From Hyphomicrobium sp. CS1BSMeth3 (GTDB taxonomy: Bacteria > Pseudomonadota > Alphaproteobacteria > Rhizobiales > Hyphomicrobiaceae), in contig NZ_FPEI01000003.1 in the NCBI RefSeq assembly GCF_900117415.1, forward strand, positions 310,001-374,000: 64,000 nt of DNA, in the 5' to 3' direction. The position numbers and the translations under genes were made by a program. Positions within the stretch are counted from its first letter, which is position 1. The number at the start of each line of letters is the position of its first letter. This document shows positions 24,503 through 33,093 of the stretch, one piece after another. Under the pieces are notes generated by a model, which did not search any database, was not told the origin of the DNA, and worked only from the letters and a program-made list of their open reading frames with translations.

Positions 24503-25444
24503 TTATTCAGCAGCCATGCGCCGCGTCGGCGGATTGAAGCCTTTCGGCAATCCGGCCCGGAAAATCGTGCCGTAGAAGCTCTCGTCGGGAAGCGCCGTCT
24601 CGGCAATGCGGCGCGCCTCGCGATAGAGCTCGAGATCGACGCCCGTCCTGATCCCCTGCTTCTCGAGCATGAAGACGAGATCTTCCATGACGATGTTGCC
24701 GGAGGCGCCGGGCGCGAACGGGCAGCCACCGAGGCCGCCGGTCGAGGCATCGAAGCCGGTCACGCCCGCTTCGAGCGCCGCATAGGCATTGGCGAGGCCG
24801 AGACCGCGCGTGTCATGGAAGTGGCAGTACACGGGCTTGCCCGCGGCGAGCTTCACGACCTCATCGAAGAGGCTCTTCACTGCGCCCGGGCCTGCGTAGC
24901 CGACCGTATCGGCAAGCGTGATCTCGTCGGCGCCGAGCGCGAGATAGCGTTCCGCGAAGCTCACCACGCGCTTCGGATCGACGCTGCCCTCGATCGTGCA
25001 GCCGAAGGATGTCGCGAGGCAGCCTTGAATGACGACCTCCTTGTACTCGGGCTTTTCCTTGCGCAGCGCGACCACGCTCTCGAACTCGGCGAAGGATTGG
25101 TCGGGCGTCTTGCGGACGTTCGCGAGATTGTGGCCCTCGGAAACCGAGAGCACGAAGTTGATCTTGCGGATGCCCGCCGCGAGCATGTTCTCAGCACCCT
25201 TGCGGTTCGGCGCGAGCGCGCACATGCGCGGACCCGGAACATCGAGGGAAGCCTTCGCAACCTCGGCCGCATCGGCGAACTGCGGGATGACCTTGGCGGG
25301 GACGAAGTTCGTCACCTCGACCTCGGGCACGCCCGCGGCCGCGACGGCCTTGAGCCACTTGATCTTGGTCTCGGTCGGCACGAACGACTTCACGAGCTGC
25401 AGGCCGTCCCTGAGACCGACCTCGCGTACGATAACTTTCGTCAT
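24503..25444 (-). CDS. Hydroxymethylglutaryl-CoA lyase-like enzyme
   Basis: A 313-residue HMGL-family TIM-barrel lyase that splits 3-hydroxy-3-methylglutaryl-CoA, or a related 3-hydroxy-3-methylacyl-CoA, to a ketone acid and acetyl-CoA. The catalytic Arg-Asp pair is in VGLRDGLQ near the N terminus, the metal histidines in CHFHDTRGLG, and the signature GLGGCPFAPGASGN includes the catalytic cysteine. The ATG at 25442-25444 has a GAGGAGG box. With the acyl-CoA dehydrogenase and hydratase it suggests breakdown of a branched acyl chain; no carboxylase genes are present, so classical leucine catabolism is not complete here. Confidence 0.88.
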   Translation of the reverse strand: MTKVIVREVGLRDGLQLVKSFVPTETKIKWLKAVAAAGVPEVEVTNFVPAKVIPQFADAAEVAKASLDVPGPRMCALAPNRKGAENMLAAGIRKINFVLSVSEGHNLANVRKTPDQSFAEFESVVALRKEKPEYKEVVIQGCLATSFGCTIEGSVDPKRVVSFAERYLALGADEITLADTVGYAGPGAVKSLFDEVVKLAAGKPVYCHFHDTRGLGLANAYAALEAGVTGFDASTGGLGGCPFAPGASGNIVMEDLVFMLEKQGIRTGVDLELYREARRIAETALPDESFYGTIFRAGLPKGFNPPTRRMAAE

Positions 25445-25464
25445 GGCGTCTGCCTCCTCAGATC

Positions 25465-26265
25465 TCACTGGCCTTTGTAGACCGGCTTGCGCTTCTCGTT
25501 GAAGGCGTTGATGCCTTCCTGGCGATCCTCGGTGACGACCGTGCGGTTGTAGGCCTCGATCTCGTAGGCATAGCCGTCCGCGCGGCCGAGGTCGCTCGCG
25601 CGGTCCATGGACTTCTTGGCCTGGCGCACGCTGACCGGCGCATTGCTGGCGATCTTGCGCGCGACGGCCAGCACCTCGCTCATGAGCTCGGCACCCGGCA
25701 CGACCTTGTTGACCATGCCCCAGGCAAGGCCGTCGATCGCGGTGAAGGGCGTGCCGGTGAGAATGATCTCCTTGGCCCGGCGCACGCCGACGGCTCGCGG
25801 CAGGTTCTGCGTGCCCATGAGCCCGGGCATGATGCCGAGCGTGACCTCGGTCAGCGCGAAGCGGGCGTGCTCGGCGGCGTAGACGAAATCACAGGCGAGC
25901 GCGATCTCGAGGCCGCCGGCATAGGCATGGCCGTTGACCGCCGCGATGATCGGCACCGGGCAGTCCATCATCGCGCGGCCGATCTGCTCGACAACGGCGT
26001 GCTGCTGGCGCCATATCTCGTCGGTCATGCCCTTGCGCTCTTTGAGGTCCGCGCCCGTGCAGAACCCGCGATCACCGGAACCGGTGATGACAAGGCAGGC
26101 CACCTGATTGGGGTCGATGTAGAACTGCATGAAGCAGTCGCGCAGCTCCCGCATCATCTGCGTGGTCATCGCATTGAGCGCATCGGGGCGGTTCATTGTG
26201 ATGATGCCGACCTTGTCCGGGCCGATCTCCAGCTTGATGGTCTCGTAGGCGGGGTGTGCTGCCAT
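25465..26265 (-). CDS. Enoyl-CoA hydratase/isomerase
   Basis: A 266-residue crotonase-family enzyme. Both acid/base glutamates of true hydratases are present: E120 in YAGGLEIALACDFV and E140 in RFALTEVTLGIMPG. The oxyanion-hole segments are GFCTGADLKE and AAVNGHAYAGG. It starts at the ATG 26263-26265. It is the first enzyme gene of the leftward operon after the GntR-type regulator and probably hydrates the product of the acyl-CoA dehydrogenase encoded two genes on. Confidence 0.9.
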   Translation of the reverse strand: MAAHPAYETIKLEIGPDKVGIITMNRPDALNAMTTQMMRELRDCFMQFYIDPNQVACLVITGSGDRGFCTGADLKERKGMTDEIWRQQHAVVEQIGRAMMDCPVPIIAAVNGHAYAGGLEIALACDFVYAAEHARFALTEVTLGIMPGLMGTQNLPRAVGVRRAKEIILTGTPFTAIDGLAWGMVNKVVPGAELMSEVLAVARKIASNAPVSVRQAKKSMDRASDLGRADGYAYEIEAYNRTVVTEDRQEGINAFNEKRKPVYKGQ

Positions 26266-26283
26266 GCGTCGTCCTATCCGGTC

Positions 26284-26332
26284 CGCTGTTGGCGCCTGAG
26301 CGCGCGTTCGCTGTTGGCGCGCTTGAGCGCGC
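26284..26332. repeat. Short direct repeat upstream of the enoyl-CoA hydratase gene
   Basis: Two nearly identical copies of a 22-24 base unit (CGCTGTTGGCGC then TGAGCGCGC) at 26284-26305 and 26309-26332, between the regulator and enoyl-CoA hydratase genes. The TTGAGCGCGC parts are GC-rich and could form hairpins; the role is unknown. Confidence 0.6.
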
Positions 26333-26416
26333 AGGGGAAATTCATGTGCGCCCGGAATATCGCGCCTCGCCCGCTTTGGCCAGCCGGATGGTGCCGTAGG
26401 GCTATGCACGGAGCCT

Positions 26417-27148
26417 TCAGAGGCGCGCGAAATAGTGGGCGCGGTCCAGATGAGCATGGCTGAGCCGCCATTCGATGCGCCGCCCGCTCAGATCATACGT
26501 AATCCGGTCGATGGCGAGGATAGGAGACCCTGGCTTCACGTCGAGGCGTTCGGCGAGCCGGGCCGTGGCGGCGACGGCGGTTACCTGCTCCTCGGTGCGG
26601 GCCACGTGAATGCGATAGCGCTTCTGGAACAGGTCGTAGAGCGTATTCGGCATCTCGGCCTCCTGCGCCAGCCCCGGAAAGAGAGCCTCCGGCAGGACAA
26701 TGCGATCATCCATGAAGGCGCGGCCACCGCGGGTCCTTATGCGCGAGATGCGGATCACCCTTGCGCCCTCGCCGAGCTCCAAACGCTGCCGCTCGGCCGT
26801 GCTGGCCTCTCCGGTCGTAACCCGCGCCGGCTGGCTGTCGGGGAGGACCTGGGCGCCGCTCTCGTCGTAAATATTGAAGAAACGGAACAGCATGTGCGCG
26901 GGCGTGTGCTCGGCCACGTAGGTGCCGCTGCCCTGCCGGCGCACGACGACCTGCTCGGCGGTAAGTGCATCGAGCGCCTTGCGCACCGTCCCCTGGCTGA
27001 CGCCCAGCTCCCGCGCGAGCTCCATTTCTGCGGGAATGGCGGTCCCGGGGGGCCAGTCCCCGCCCATGATCCGAGCCAGGACGATGGCCTTGACCCGCGC
27101 ATAGAGCGGACCGCCATTCTCTTCCGGCTCCAAACGAGGCTTGCGCAC
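26417..27148 (-). CDS. GntR/HutC-family regulator
   Basis: A 243-residue GntR-type repressor. Residues about 12-80 form the winged helix (PLYARVKAIVLARIMGG, IPAEMELARELGVSQGTVRK, RRQGSGTYVAEH). Residues about 90-240 form the UTRA ligand-binding domain of the HutC subfamily (VIRISRIRTRGGRAFMDDRI and a terminal IEWRLSHAHLDRAHYF). The start is a GTG at 27146-27148. It is the first gene of the leftward unit and faces the sulfolactate-lyase-type operon; a perfect palindrome lies 35 bases upstream, so it likely represses both units and is released by a pathway metabolite. Confidence 0.9.
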   Translation of the reverse strand: MRKPRLEPEENGGPLYARVKAIVLARIMGGDWPPGTAIPAEMELARELGVSQGTVRKALDALTAEQVVVRRQGSGTYVAEHTPAHMLFRFFNIYDESGAQVLPDSQPARVTTGEASTAERQRLELGEGARVIRISRIRTRGGRAFMDDRIVLPEALFPGLAQEAEMPNTLYDLFQKRYRIHVARTEEQVTAVAATARLAERLDVKPGSPILAIDRITYDLSGRRIEWRLSHAHLDRAHYFARL

Positions 27149-27170
27149 GACCCTGATCCCGGCTAGGTCA

Positions 27171-27198
27171 TTGTCACCTGCGAAGTCTTATATAAGAC
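27171..27198 (+). promoter_or_regulatory. Candidate promoter of the rightward catabolic operon
   Basis: TTGTCA at 27171-27176 and TAAGAC at 27193-27198 are separated by 16 bases. The minus 10 box lies within the palindromic operator, so repressor binding would exclude RNA polymerase. Confidence 0.35.
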
Positions 27199-27200
27199 TT
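27183..27200. promoter_or_regulatory. Perfect 18-bp palindrome, GntR/HutC-type operator
   Basis: AAGTCTTATATAAGACTT is its own reverse complement. It contains the GT-N-TATA-N-AC core typical of HutC-subfamily GntR sites. It lies between the regulator gene and the lyase alpha-subunit gene, where it can control both directions. Confidence 0.82.
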
Positions 27201-27261
27201 TGCCGGACGCGTCATGTGCGGAAAGCAAACCCGCCGCACGCCACCCAGGGAGAAAGGGCCC

Positions 27262-27558
27262 GTGTCCAAATCCAATATTCCCCAGTTCCTGGTCCACAGC
27301 CCCGAGGACAACGTCGGCGTCGTCGTCGTCGAGGACCTCAAGGCCGGGACCAAGATGCTCGGTGTCATCACCGAGAATGACACCACGATCCACGTCACCG
27401 CCAAGCACGACATCCCGATCGGCCACAAGGTGGCGCTGAAGGATCTCAAGGAAGGCGACACGGTCATCAAGTACGGCGAGGACGTCGGCCGCATGATCGG
27501 CAACGCCAAAGAGGGCGAGCACGTGCACGTCCACAATCACAAGACCAAGCGCTGGTAG
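27262..27558 (+). CDS. suyA: Sulfolactate sulfo-lyase alpha-type / UxaA N-terminal (SAF) subunit
   Basis: A 98-residue SAF-domain protein, the small subunit of a two-part lyase of the UxaA/SuyAB family. The sequence FLVHSPEDNVGVVVVEDLKA, then TAKHDIPIGHKVALKDLKEG and the histidine-rich end EGEHVHVHNH are typical. The start is the GTG at 27262, 12 bases after an AGGGAGAAAGG stretch; an ATG at 27214 would add a non-conserved arginine-rich leader. It is 12 bases from the large-subunit gene. In this family separate small and large subunits are characteristic of sulfolactate sulfo-lyase, while altronate dehydratase is usually fused. Confidence 0.75.
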   Translation: MSKSNIPQFLVHSPEDNVGVVVVEDLKAGTKMLGVITENDTTIHVTAKHDIPIGHKVALKDLKEGDTVIKYGEDVGRMIGNAKEGEHVHVHNHKTKRW

Positions 27559-27570
27559 GAGTGAGGCCAC

Positions 27571-28773
27571 ATGGCAACGAAGAAGGGTAAGTCATCGGCC
27601 GGCAGCTCCAACCTCTCGTTCTGGGGCTGGCGCCGCGAGAACGGCCGCGTCGGCGTGCGCAATCACGTCATCATCCTGCCGCTCGACGACCTGTCGAACG
27701 CGGCGTGCGAGGCCGTCGCCAACAACATCAAGGGCACGATGGCGCTCCCGCACCACTACGGGCGCCTGCAGTTCGGCGAGGACCTCGAGCTGCATTTCCG
27801 CACGCTCATCGGCGCGGGCTCGAACCCGAACGTCGCCGCCGTCGTCGTGATCGGTATCGAGGATGGCTGGACGGACCGCGTCGTGAAGGGCATCGCCAAG
27901 ACCGGCAAGCCCGTCGTCGGCTTCGGCATCGAAGGCCACGGCGACATCGCGATCATCGCCAAGGCCTCCTACAAGGCCAAGGAGTTCGTGCAGTGGGCCT
28001 CCGAGCTCAAGCGCGAGGAGTGCGATATCTCCGATCTCTGGGTCTCGACCAAGTGCGGCGAGAGCGACACGACGACCGGCCTCGGCTCGTGCCCGACCGT
28101 CGGCAACATGTACGACAAGCTCATCCCCAAGGGCATCTACGGTGTCTTCGGCGAGACGAGCGAGATCACGGGCGCCGAGCACATCTGCGTCAAGCGCGCG
28201 GCGACACCGGCGATTGGCGAGAAGTGGATGAAGACCTTCAAGGCCTATCAGGACGAGGTCATCGAGGCCAACAAGGTCGATGATCTTTCCGAGAGCCAGC
28301 CGACGAAGGGCAACATCGCGGGCGGTCTTTCCTCGATCGAGGAGAAGGCGCTCGGCAATCTCGAGAAGATCGGCCGCAACTGCACGTTCATCGACGTGCT
28401 GAAGCCGGCGGAGGCGCCGGCCAAGGGTGCCGGCCTCTACTACATGGACACGTCCTCGGCCGCGGCCGAGTGCGTGACGCTCATGGCGGCCGGTGGCTAT
28501 GTCGTGCATACGTTCCCGACGGGCCAGGGCAACATCATCGGCAATCCGATCGTGCCGGTGATCAAGATCTCGGCCAATCCGAAGACGCTGCGCACCATGC
28601 CCGAGCACATCGACGTCGACGTGACCGGCATTCTGCGCCGCGAGATGACGCTCGACACGGCGGGCGATGCGCTGATCGATATGATCGTGCGCACGTCGAA
28701 CGGGCGCCTGACGGCGGCGGAGGCCCTCGGCCATCGCGAGTTCGTCATGACGAAACTCTATCGCAGCGCATAA
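27571..28773 (+). CDS. suyB: Sulfolactate sulfo-lyase beta-type / UxaA-family large subunit
   Basis: A 400-residue UxaA-family large subunit. SuyAB removes sulfite from (R)-sulfolactate giving pyruvate. The N terminus [20 protein letters not shown], then [40 protein letters not shown] and [13 protein letters not shown] resemble SuyB as I remember it more than altronate or galactarate dehydratase. I cannot exclude another member acting on a sugar acid or hydroxy acid. It is followed by a strong terminator hairpin, then by further genes on the same strand. No sulfite exporter or sulfite dehydrogenase lies in this window. Confidence 0.72.
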   Translation: MATKKGKSSAGSSNLSFWGWRRENGRVGVRNHVIILPLDDLSNAACEAVANNIKGTMALPHHYGRLQFGEDLELHFRTLIGAGSNPNVAAVVVIGIEDGWTDRVVKGIAKTGKPVVGFGIEGHGDIAIIAKASYKAKEFVQWASELKREECDISDLWVSTKCGESDTTTGLGSCPTVGNMYDKLIPKGIYGVFGETSEITGAEHICVKRAATPAIGEKWMKTFKAYQDEVIEANKVDDLSESQPTKGNIAGGLSSIEEKALGNLEKIGRNCTFIDVLKPAEAPAKGAGLYYMDTSSAAAECVTLMAAGGYVVHTFPTGQGNIIGNPIVPVIKISANPKTLRTMPEHIDVDVTGILRREMTLDTAGDALIDMIVRTSNGRLTAAEALGHREFVMTKLYRSA

Positions 28774-28800
28774 CGTCGCCGGATTTTGCTCTGCACAGTG

Positions 28801-28841
28801 AGCGCTCAACCCGGCCCCGGGTTGAGCGCTTTGCTTTTTTT
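28801..28841 (+). terminator. Strong intrinsic terminator after the lyase genes
   Basis: Perfect 14-base stem AGCGCTCAACCCGG / CCGGGTTGAGCGCT with a two-base gap, then TTGCTTTTTTT. It lies 27 bases after the large-subunit stop codon and 17 bases before the next start codon, and should reduce or end transcription from the upstream promoter. Confidence 0.88.
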
Positions 28842-28857
28842 GGAGGTCCAGTCTCCC

Positions 28858-29424
28858 ATGCAGCTCGTCGTCCCATCCATGGACCACCTGCCCTCCTACG
28901 TTGCGGCGCTGGAGACGGGCTGGTCGCCGAACAATGTCCGCAATGTCTCCGGCGAGCAGCTTGCGGCGATCCGGGAAAATCCTGCGGCGTTCATCGCGGG
29001 TCTCAGCATGCAGGGCGGCACGATCACGCTGCCGGATGGCAGAAACGTCCCCAAACTGCCCTTCATTGCGCGCTGGATATGGGACGGCGAGTTCTGCGGC
29101 AGCATCTCACTGCGCTGGCAGGAAGGCACGGACGCGCTCCCCTCACACGTGCTCGGCCACATCGGCTATGCCGTCGTGCCCTGGAAGCGGGGACGCGGCT
29201 ACGCGACCGAGGCGCTCCGGCAGATGCTGATCGACGCGCGATCCCAGGGCCTCGGGCGGCTGGAAATCACGACCGACCCGGACAATCTCGCCTCACAGCG
29301 CGTCATCGGGCGCAATGGCGGGAAATACGTCGATACATTCGTCAACGAACACTTTGGCCCCGAGCCGCACCTTCGCTATGTTGTCGACCTCAGCACACCC
29401 GTAACACGAGAAGAGATCCGATGA
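28858..29424 (+). CDS. GNAT-family N-acetyltransferase
   Basis: A 188-residue GNAT acetyltransferase. The acetyl-CoA-binding motif is VVPWKRGRGYATEALRQML, with IGYAV before it and ITTDPDNLASQRVIGRNGG after it, as in the Rim/Spe-type proteins. It begins at an ATG after a TGGAGG box, just past the terminator of the lyase genes, and its TGA overlaps the ATG of the tartrate-dehydratase-like gene (ATGA). The substrate is unknown; it may acetylate an amine or an intermediate of the pathway. Confidence 0.82.
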   Translation: MQLVVPSMDHLPSYVAALETGWSPNNVRNVSGEQLAAIRENPAAFIAGLSMQGGTITLPDGRNVPKLPFIARWIWDGEFCGSISLRWQEGTDALPSHVLGHIGYAVVPWKRGRGYATEALRQMLIDARSQGLGRLEITTDPDNLASQRVIGRNGGKYVDTFVNEHFGPEPHLRYVVDLSTPVTREEIR

Positions 29425-30593
29425 AGATCACCCGCATTCGCGATGCCGTCGCGAAGATCCACTCGCCCATGCGCAATGCCGTCATCTCCTTCGACAAGAT
29501 GACGATCAGCCTCGTCGCGGTCGAGACGGACGTGATCCGCGAGGGCAAACCGGTCATCGGCTACGGCTTCTGCTCGAATGGCCGCTACGCGCAGTCCGGG
29601 ATCATCCGCGAGCGTCTGGCGCCGCGCATTCTCGAAGCCGATGCGGCCAAGCTGCGCGACGAAGCTGCCGGCACGTTCAATCCGCTGGCCATCTGGACGG
29701 CCATGATGAGCAATGAGAAGCCCGGCGGGCATGGCGATCGCGCCTTCGCGGCCGGCGGCATCGACATGGCCGTGTGGGACGCGACGGCAAAGATCCTCGG
29801 CAAGCCGCTGTGGCAGCTCCTCTCCGAGCGCTGCAACGGCGGCAAGCACGACGAGAGTGTGCTCGTGTACTCCGGCGGCGGCTACTACTACCCCGGCAAG
29901 GAGAAGCAGGGCCTGCAGGACGAGATGCGCCAGTGCCGCGACCTCGGCTACAAGCTCATGAAGATGAAGATCGGCGGCGCGCCGCTCGCCGAGGATATGC
30001 AGCGTATCGAATGGGCACTGGAAATTGCAGGTGACGGACAGAACCTCGCCGTCGATGCCAATGGCCGCTTCGATCTCGACACCGCGCTCGCCTATGCGCG
30101 TGCCATGGAGAAATATAATCTCTGCTGGTTCGAGGAGCCGGTCGATCCGCTCGACTATCAGGCGCACGCCGTGCTCTGCGATGCGACGACCATGCCGATC
30201 GCGACGGGCGAGAATCTCTTCTCCGTGCAGGACTTCCGCAATCTCGTGCGCCACGGCGGCATGCGCACGCACATCGACTGGCTGCAGCCCGATCCCTCGC
30301 TCTGCTACGGCCTGACGGAGACGCTGCGCATTCTCGACATGGCGGAGCGCGCCGGCTGGGCGCGGCGGCGCACGGTCCCGCATGGCGGGCATCAGCTCGG
30401 GCTGAACATGGCCGTGGGTCTCCAGCTCGGCGGGACCGAGAGCTATCCCGGCGTCTTCAAGCCGTATGGCGGCTTTGCCGACGATATTCCTGTCGTGGAC
30501 GGCCACACCAAGCCGCACAGCACGCCAGGCATCGGCATGGAGCTCAAACGCGAGATGTTCTCCGAGATGCGCCGCCTGCTGGAATTCACCTGA
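29421..30593 (+). CDS. tarD: D-tartrate dehydratase-like enzyme (enolase superfamily)
   Basis: A 390-residue mandelate-racemase-group enolase-superfamily enzyme. It resembles D-tartrate dehydratase of Bradyrhizobium, which converts D-tartrate to oxaloacetate: ISFDKMTISLVAVETDV, GYGFCSNGRYAQSGI, NEKPGGHGDRA and SGGGYYYPGK are all of that type. Catalytic residues are the KMK lysines at 181 and 183, metal ligands D212, E238 and E264, and H321 in PHGGHQ. A related 2-hydroxy acid could be the true substrate. It is translationally coupled to the GNAT gene. Confidence 0.85.
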   Translation: MKITRIRDAVAKIHSPMRNAVISFDKMTISLVAVETDVIREGKPVIGYGFCSNGRYAQSGIIRERLAPRILEADAAKLRDEAAGTFNPLAIWTAMMSNEKPGGHGDRAFAAGGIDMAVWDATAKILGKPLWQLLSERCNGGKHDESVLVYSGGGYYYPGKEKQGLQDEMRQCRDLGYKLMKMKIGGAPLAEDMQRIEWALEIAGDGQNLAVDANGRFDLDTALAYARAMEKYNLCWFEEPVDPLDYQAHAVLCDATTMPIATGENLFSVQDFRNLVRHGGMRTHIDWLQPDPSLCYGLTETLRILDMAERAGWARRRTVPHGGHQLGLNMAVGLQLGGTESYPGVFKPYGGFADDIPVVDGHTKPHSTPGIGMELKREMFSEMRRLLEFT

Positions 30594-30610
30594 GATGTAG
30601 GAAGCCCGAC

Positions 30611-30916
30611 ATGGCCCGCTGGGTCGCACTTTTCGAAGATCATCCGCGCGAGATCGGCGATCCGATCCGCAAGAACCATCACCAAGCCCACTTCGACTAT
30701 CTCGCCGAGCACAGCGACCGCATTCTGATCGGTGGCGGCCTCCGCCCCGATCCGGATGAGTGGTATTGCGGCGGCCTGTGGGTCATCGAAGTGGAGAAGC
30801 GCGAGGAAGCCGTCGCGCTCGTCGAGAACGATCCCTACTTCAAGCTCGGTCTCAGAAAGGGCTATCGCCTCATGATCTGGGGCAAGGCTCCGAACTATGG
30901 CCCCGTAACGCTGTAA
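30611..30916 (+). CDS. YciI-like protein
   Basis: A 101-residue YciI-family protein with a ferredoxin-like fold (WVALFEDHPREIGDPIRKNH, ILIGGGLRPDPDEWYCGGLW, AVALVENDPYFKLGL, YRLMIWGKAPNYG). The family includes small enzymes and dimeric muconolactone-isomerase-like proteins; a conserved His-Asp pair is often proposed as catalytic. It lies 17 bases after the tartrate-dehydratase-like gene and eight before the dehydrogenase gene, hence in the operon. A function in the pathway, for example lactone or dehalogenation-type chemistry, is speculative. Confidence 0.8.
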   Translation: MARWVALFEDHPREIGDPIRKNHHQAHFDYLAEHSDRILIGGGLRPDPDEWYCGGLWVIEVEKREEAVALVENDPYFKLGLRKGYRLMIWGKAPNYGPVTL

Positions 30917-30924
30917 GTGAGCCC

Positions 30925-31935
30925 ATGACGAAATCCATCACCGCTGCAGAGCTCGAAGCACTCATTACGCGCGCGCTTCAAGCCTCGAATACGAGTGCGG
31001 CCAATGCCGCCTCGGTTTCGCGCGCGCTCACACAAGCCGAGATCGACGGCCAGAAAGGCCACGGGCTTTCGCGCGTCCCGAGCTACGCCGCGCAGGCGCG
31101 CGCCGGCAAGGTGGATGGGCACGCAACGCCCAAGGTCAAACGCACGCGCGCCGCGACGCTCATGATCGATGTGGCGAACGGCTTTGCCTATCCGGCAATG
31201 GACCTCGCCATTGCCGAGCTGCCGAAAGTCGCAGCGGAGACGGGCATTGCGGCAGCAGGCTTCGTGCGCTCGCATCATTTCGGCGTGGCCGGCCGGCATG
31301 TGGAGCGTCTCGCGGAGAAGGGTCTCATCGCGCTGACGGTCTCGAATACGCCGCAGGCCATGGCGGCATGGGGCGGCAAACGTCCCGTATTCGGTACGAA
31401 CCCGCTGGCCTTCGCAGCACCGCGGCGCGACGCGCCTCCGCTCGTCATCGATATGGCCCTTTCGGAAGTCGCGCGCGGCAAGATCGTCACAGCGGCGCAG
31501 AAGGGCGAGCCCATCCCGCTCGGCTGGGCCGTTGATGCGAACGGACAGCCGACGACCGATGCCAAAGCCGCACTCGCCGGCACGCTCGTGCCCGCTGGAG
31601 GTGCGAAAGGCGCCGCACTCGCGCTGATGGTGGAAACGCTGGCCGTGGCGCTGACGGGCGCGAACTTCGCCTTCGAGGCAAGCTCCTTCCTCGATGCCGA
31701 GGGCCCGCCTCCGGGCGCGGGGCAACTGCTCATCGCGATCGATCCTGCAGGCTTTGCCGGTGCCGATACGTTCGCTGATCGCTTCGCTGTGCTCGCCAGC
31801 CTCATCGAGGATGACGAAGGCGCCCGTCTCCCGGGCTCTCGCCGCCTCGCACTCCGCGAGCAGGTGGCCGCCGGCGTTATCAACGTAGACGCGAAGCTGC
31901 TCGCTGAAGTCGTAGCGCTTGCGGGCGCGAAATAG
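30925..31935 (+). CDS. Ldh2-family 2-hydroxyacid dehydrogenase (malate/sulfolactate type)
   Basis: A 336-residue NAD(P)-dependent dehydrogenase of the MDH/LDH2 family, which oxidises malate, lactate, ureidoglycolate or (R)-sulfolactate (ComC). Motifs: KGHGLSRVPSY with the catalytic His46 and Arg50, SHHFGVAGRHVERLAEKG, GTNPLAFAAP and DMALSEVARGKI. In known sulfolactate pathways a ComC-type enzyme works beside SuyAB; here the lyase genes lie in the same cluster, so oxidation of a sulfolactate- or tartrate-like 2-hydroxy acid is plausible. Confidence 0.85.
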   Translation: MTKSITAAELEALITRALQASNTSAANAASVSRALTQAEIDGQKGHGLSRVPSYAAQARAGKVDGHATPKVKRTRAATLMIDVANGFAYPAMDLAIAELPKVAAETGIAAAGFVRSHHFGVAGRHVERLAEKGLIALTVSNTPQAMAAWGGKRPVFGTNPLAFAAPRRDAPPLVIDMALSEVARGKIVTAAQKGEPIPLGWAVDANGQPTTDAKAALAGTLVPAGGAKGAALALMVETLAVALTGANFAFEASSFLDAEGPPPGAGQLLIAIDPAGFAGADTFADRFAVLASLIEDDEGARLPGSRRLALREQVAAGVINVDAKLLAEVVALAGAK

Positions 31936-31976
31936 GCCTCCCTTCTAGTTCCTCCTACGCCGTACGATTTAAGCGG

Positions 31977-32006
31977 TTGCAGGGTGCTGCCTGTTCGAAC
32001 TAGGCT
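31977..32006 (+). promoter_or_regulatory. Candidate internal promoter before the TRAP genes
   Basis: TTGCAG (31977-31982) and TAGGCT (32001-32006), 18 bases apart, in a 114-base gap between the dehydrogenase and TRAP binding-protein genes. Only the box match supports it. Confidence 0.3.
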
Positions 32007-32049
32007 ACCCTCAACACAAAAAATTGATACCGCACTTGGGAGGAAGAAG

Positions 32050-33093
32050 ATGAGCCTTAAGTACGCTGCCCCGCTTGCCGCGGGTGCGCTCGCTGCGCTT
32101 TTAGGCACGGGCGTCACTGCGCAAACTGTCGATGGCCCAGCGGTCAACTGGAACCTCTCGACCTGGGGCAAGCAGCGCGCCTTTACCGCCGGCATGGAGT
32201 CGGTCGCCAAGCAGCTCGCCGACCGCACGGGCGGCAAGTTCCAGATCAAGATGCATTACGGCGAGGCGCTCTCGCGCGACCGCGAGAACCTCGACGGCAT
32301 CAAGCTCGGCGCCTTCCAGGTGGCGCACTTCTGCAACTTTTATCACCCCGGCAAGAACCCCGCGTGGATGGTCTTCACGCTCCCGTTCCTCGATCTCGGC
32401 GACTGGGAGATCGGGACCAAGGTCCGTATCGCGATGATGAAGCATCCGGCCTTCATCAAGGACATGGATCAGTGGAATGCCATGCCCTACAAGTCCGGCC
32501 TTCTGCCGCAGTACGAGTTCATGGGGAAGGGCAAGCCGCCTGAGACGCTCGAAGGCTGGAAGGGCCAGCGTGTGCGCGCCGGCGGCGGTCTCGGCGATGC
32601 CATGAAGATCCTCGGCGCGGTGCTTTCGACCGTTCCCGCGACGGAAACCTACACCGGCATGGAGCGCGGCACGATCGATGCGGTGTCGCTGCCCTACACC
32701 TACGCGCACGCTTCCTATCAGCTCCACACGATCTCCAACTGGTTCACGAACAACATGTCGCCGGGCACGTCCGAGTGTGCCGCGGTGATCAACAAGGATG
32801 CCTACGCCGCGCTGCCGCCGCAGTACAAGAAGCTGCTCGAGGAAGCGCTGCCGCAGGGCTACAAGGACCAGATCAACGCCTACGTCGAGATCGACAAGAA
32901 GAACCTCCCGATGTTCAAGGCCAAGCTGAAGGAGGTCCTCTATTCGGAAGCCGAGCTGAAGCGCTTCCGTGAGGTTGCCGGTAAGCCCGTGTGGGACAAG
33001 TGGGTGGTCGACAACAAGGACAAGTTCGACGCACAGAACGTGCTCGATACGCTTCTCGCCGAGATCGAGAAGGCGAAGAAGGAAAAGAAGTAG
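32050..33093 (+). CDS. dctP: TRAP transporter solute-binding protein (DctP type)
   Basis: A 347-residue periplasmic binding protein of a TRAP transporter. Signal peptide YAAPLAAGALAALLGTGVTA, then the family course: GGKFQIKMHYGEALSRDREN, LDGIKLGAFQVAHFCNFYHP, and the MERGTIDAVSLPYTYAHA segment with NWFTNNMSP. TRAP binding proteins capture organic acids through an arginine-carboxylate bridge; here the arginine is likely that of GQRVRAGGG. A GGGAGGAAG box precedes the ATG. It is first in the P-Q-M gene order. The ligand is unknown, probably the same 2-hydroxy acid the cluster degrades. Confidence 0.92.
   Translation: MSLKYAAPLAAGALAALLGTGVTAQTVDGPAVNWNLSTWGKQRAFTAGMESVAKQLADRTGGKFQIKMHYGEALSRDRENLDGIKLGAFQVAHFCNFYHPGKNPAWMVFTLPFLDLGDWEIGTKVRIAMMKHPAFIKDMDQWNAMPYKSGLLPQYEFMGKGKPPETLEGWKGQRVRAGGGLGDAMKILGAVLSTVPATETYTGMERGTIDAVSLPYTYAHASYQLHTISNWFTNNMSPGTSECAAVINKDAYAALPPQYKKLLEEALPQGYKDQINAYVEIDKKNLPMFKAKLKEVLYSEAELKRFREVAGKPVWDKWVVDNKDKFDAQNVLDTLLAEIEKAKKEKK

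Noticed and set aside
22491-24575. Very long open frame on the plus strand (about 690 codons) opposite the KPR, acyl-CoA dehydrogenase and HMG-CoA-lyase genes
   Set aside because: Antisense to recognised genes; the protein is Arg/His/Asp-rich without motifs. Long antisense frames are expected from the high GC at third positions.
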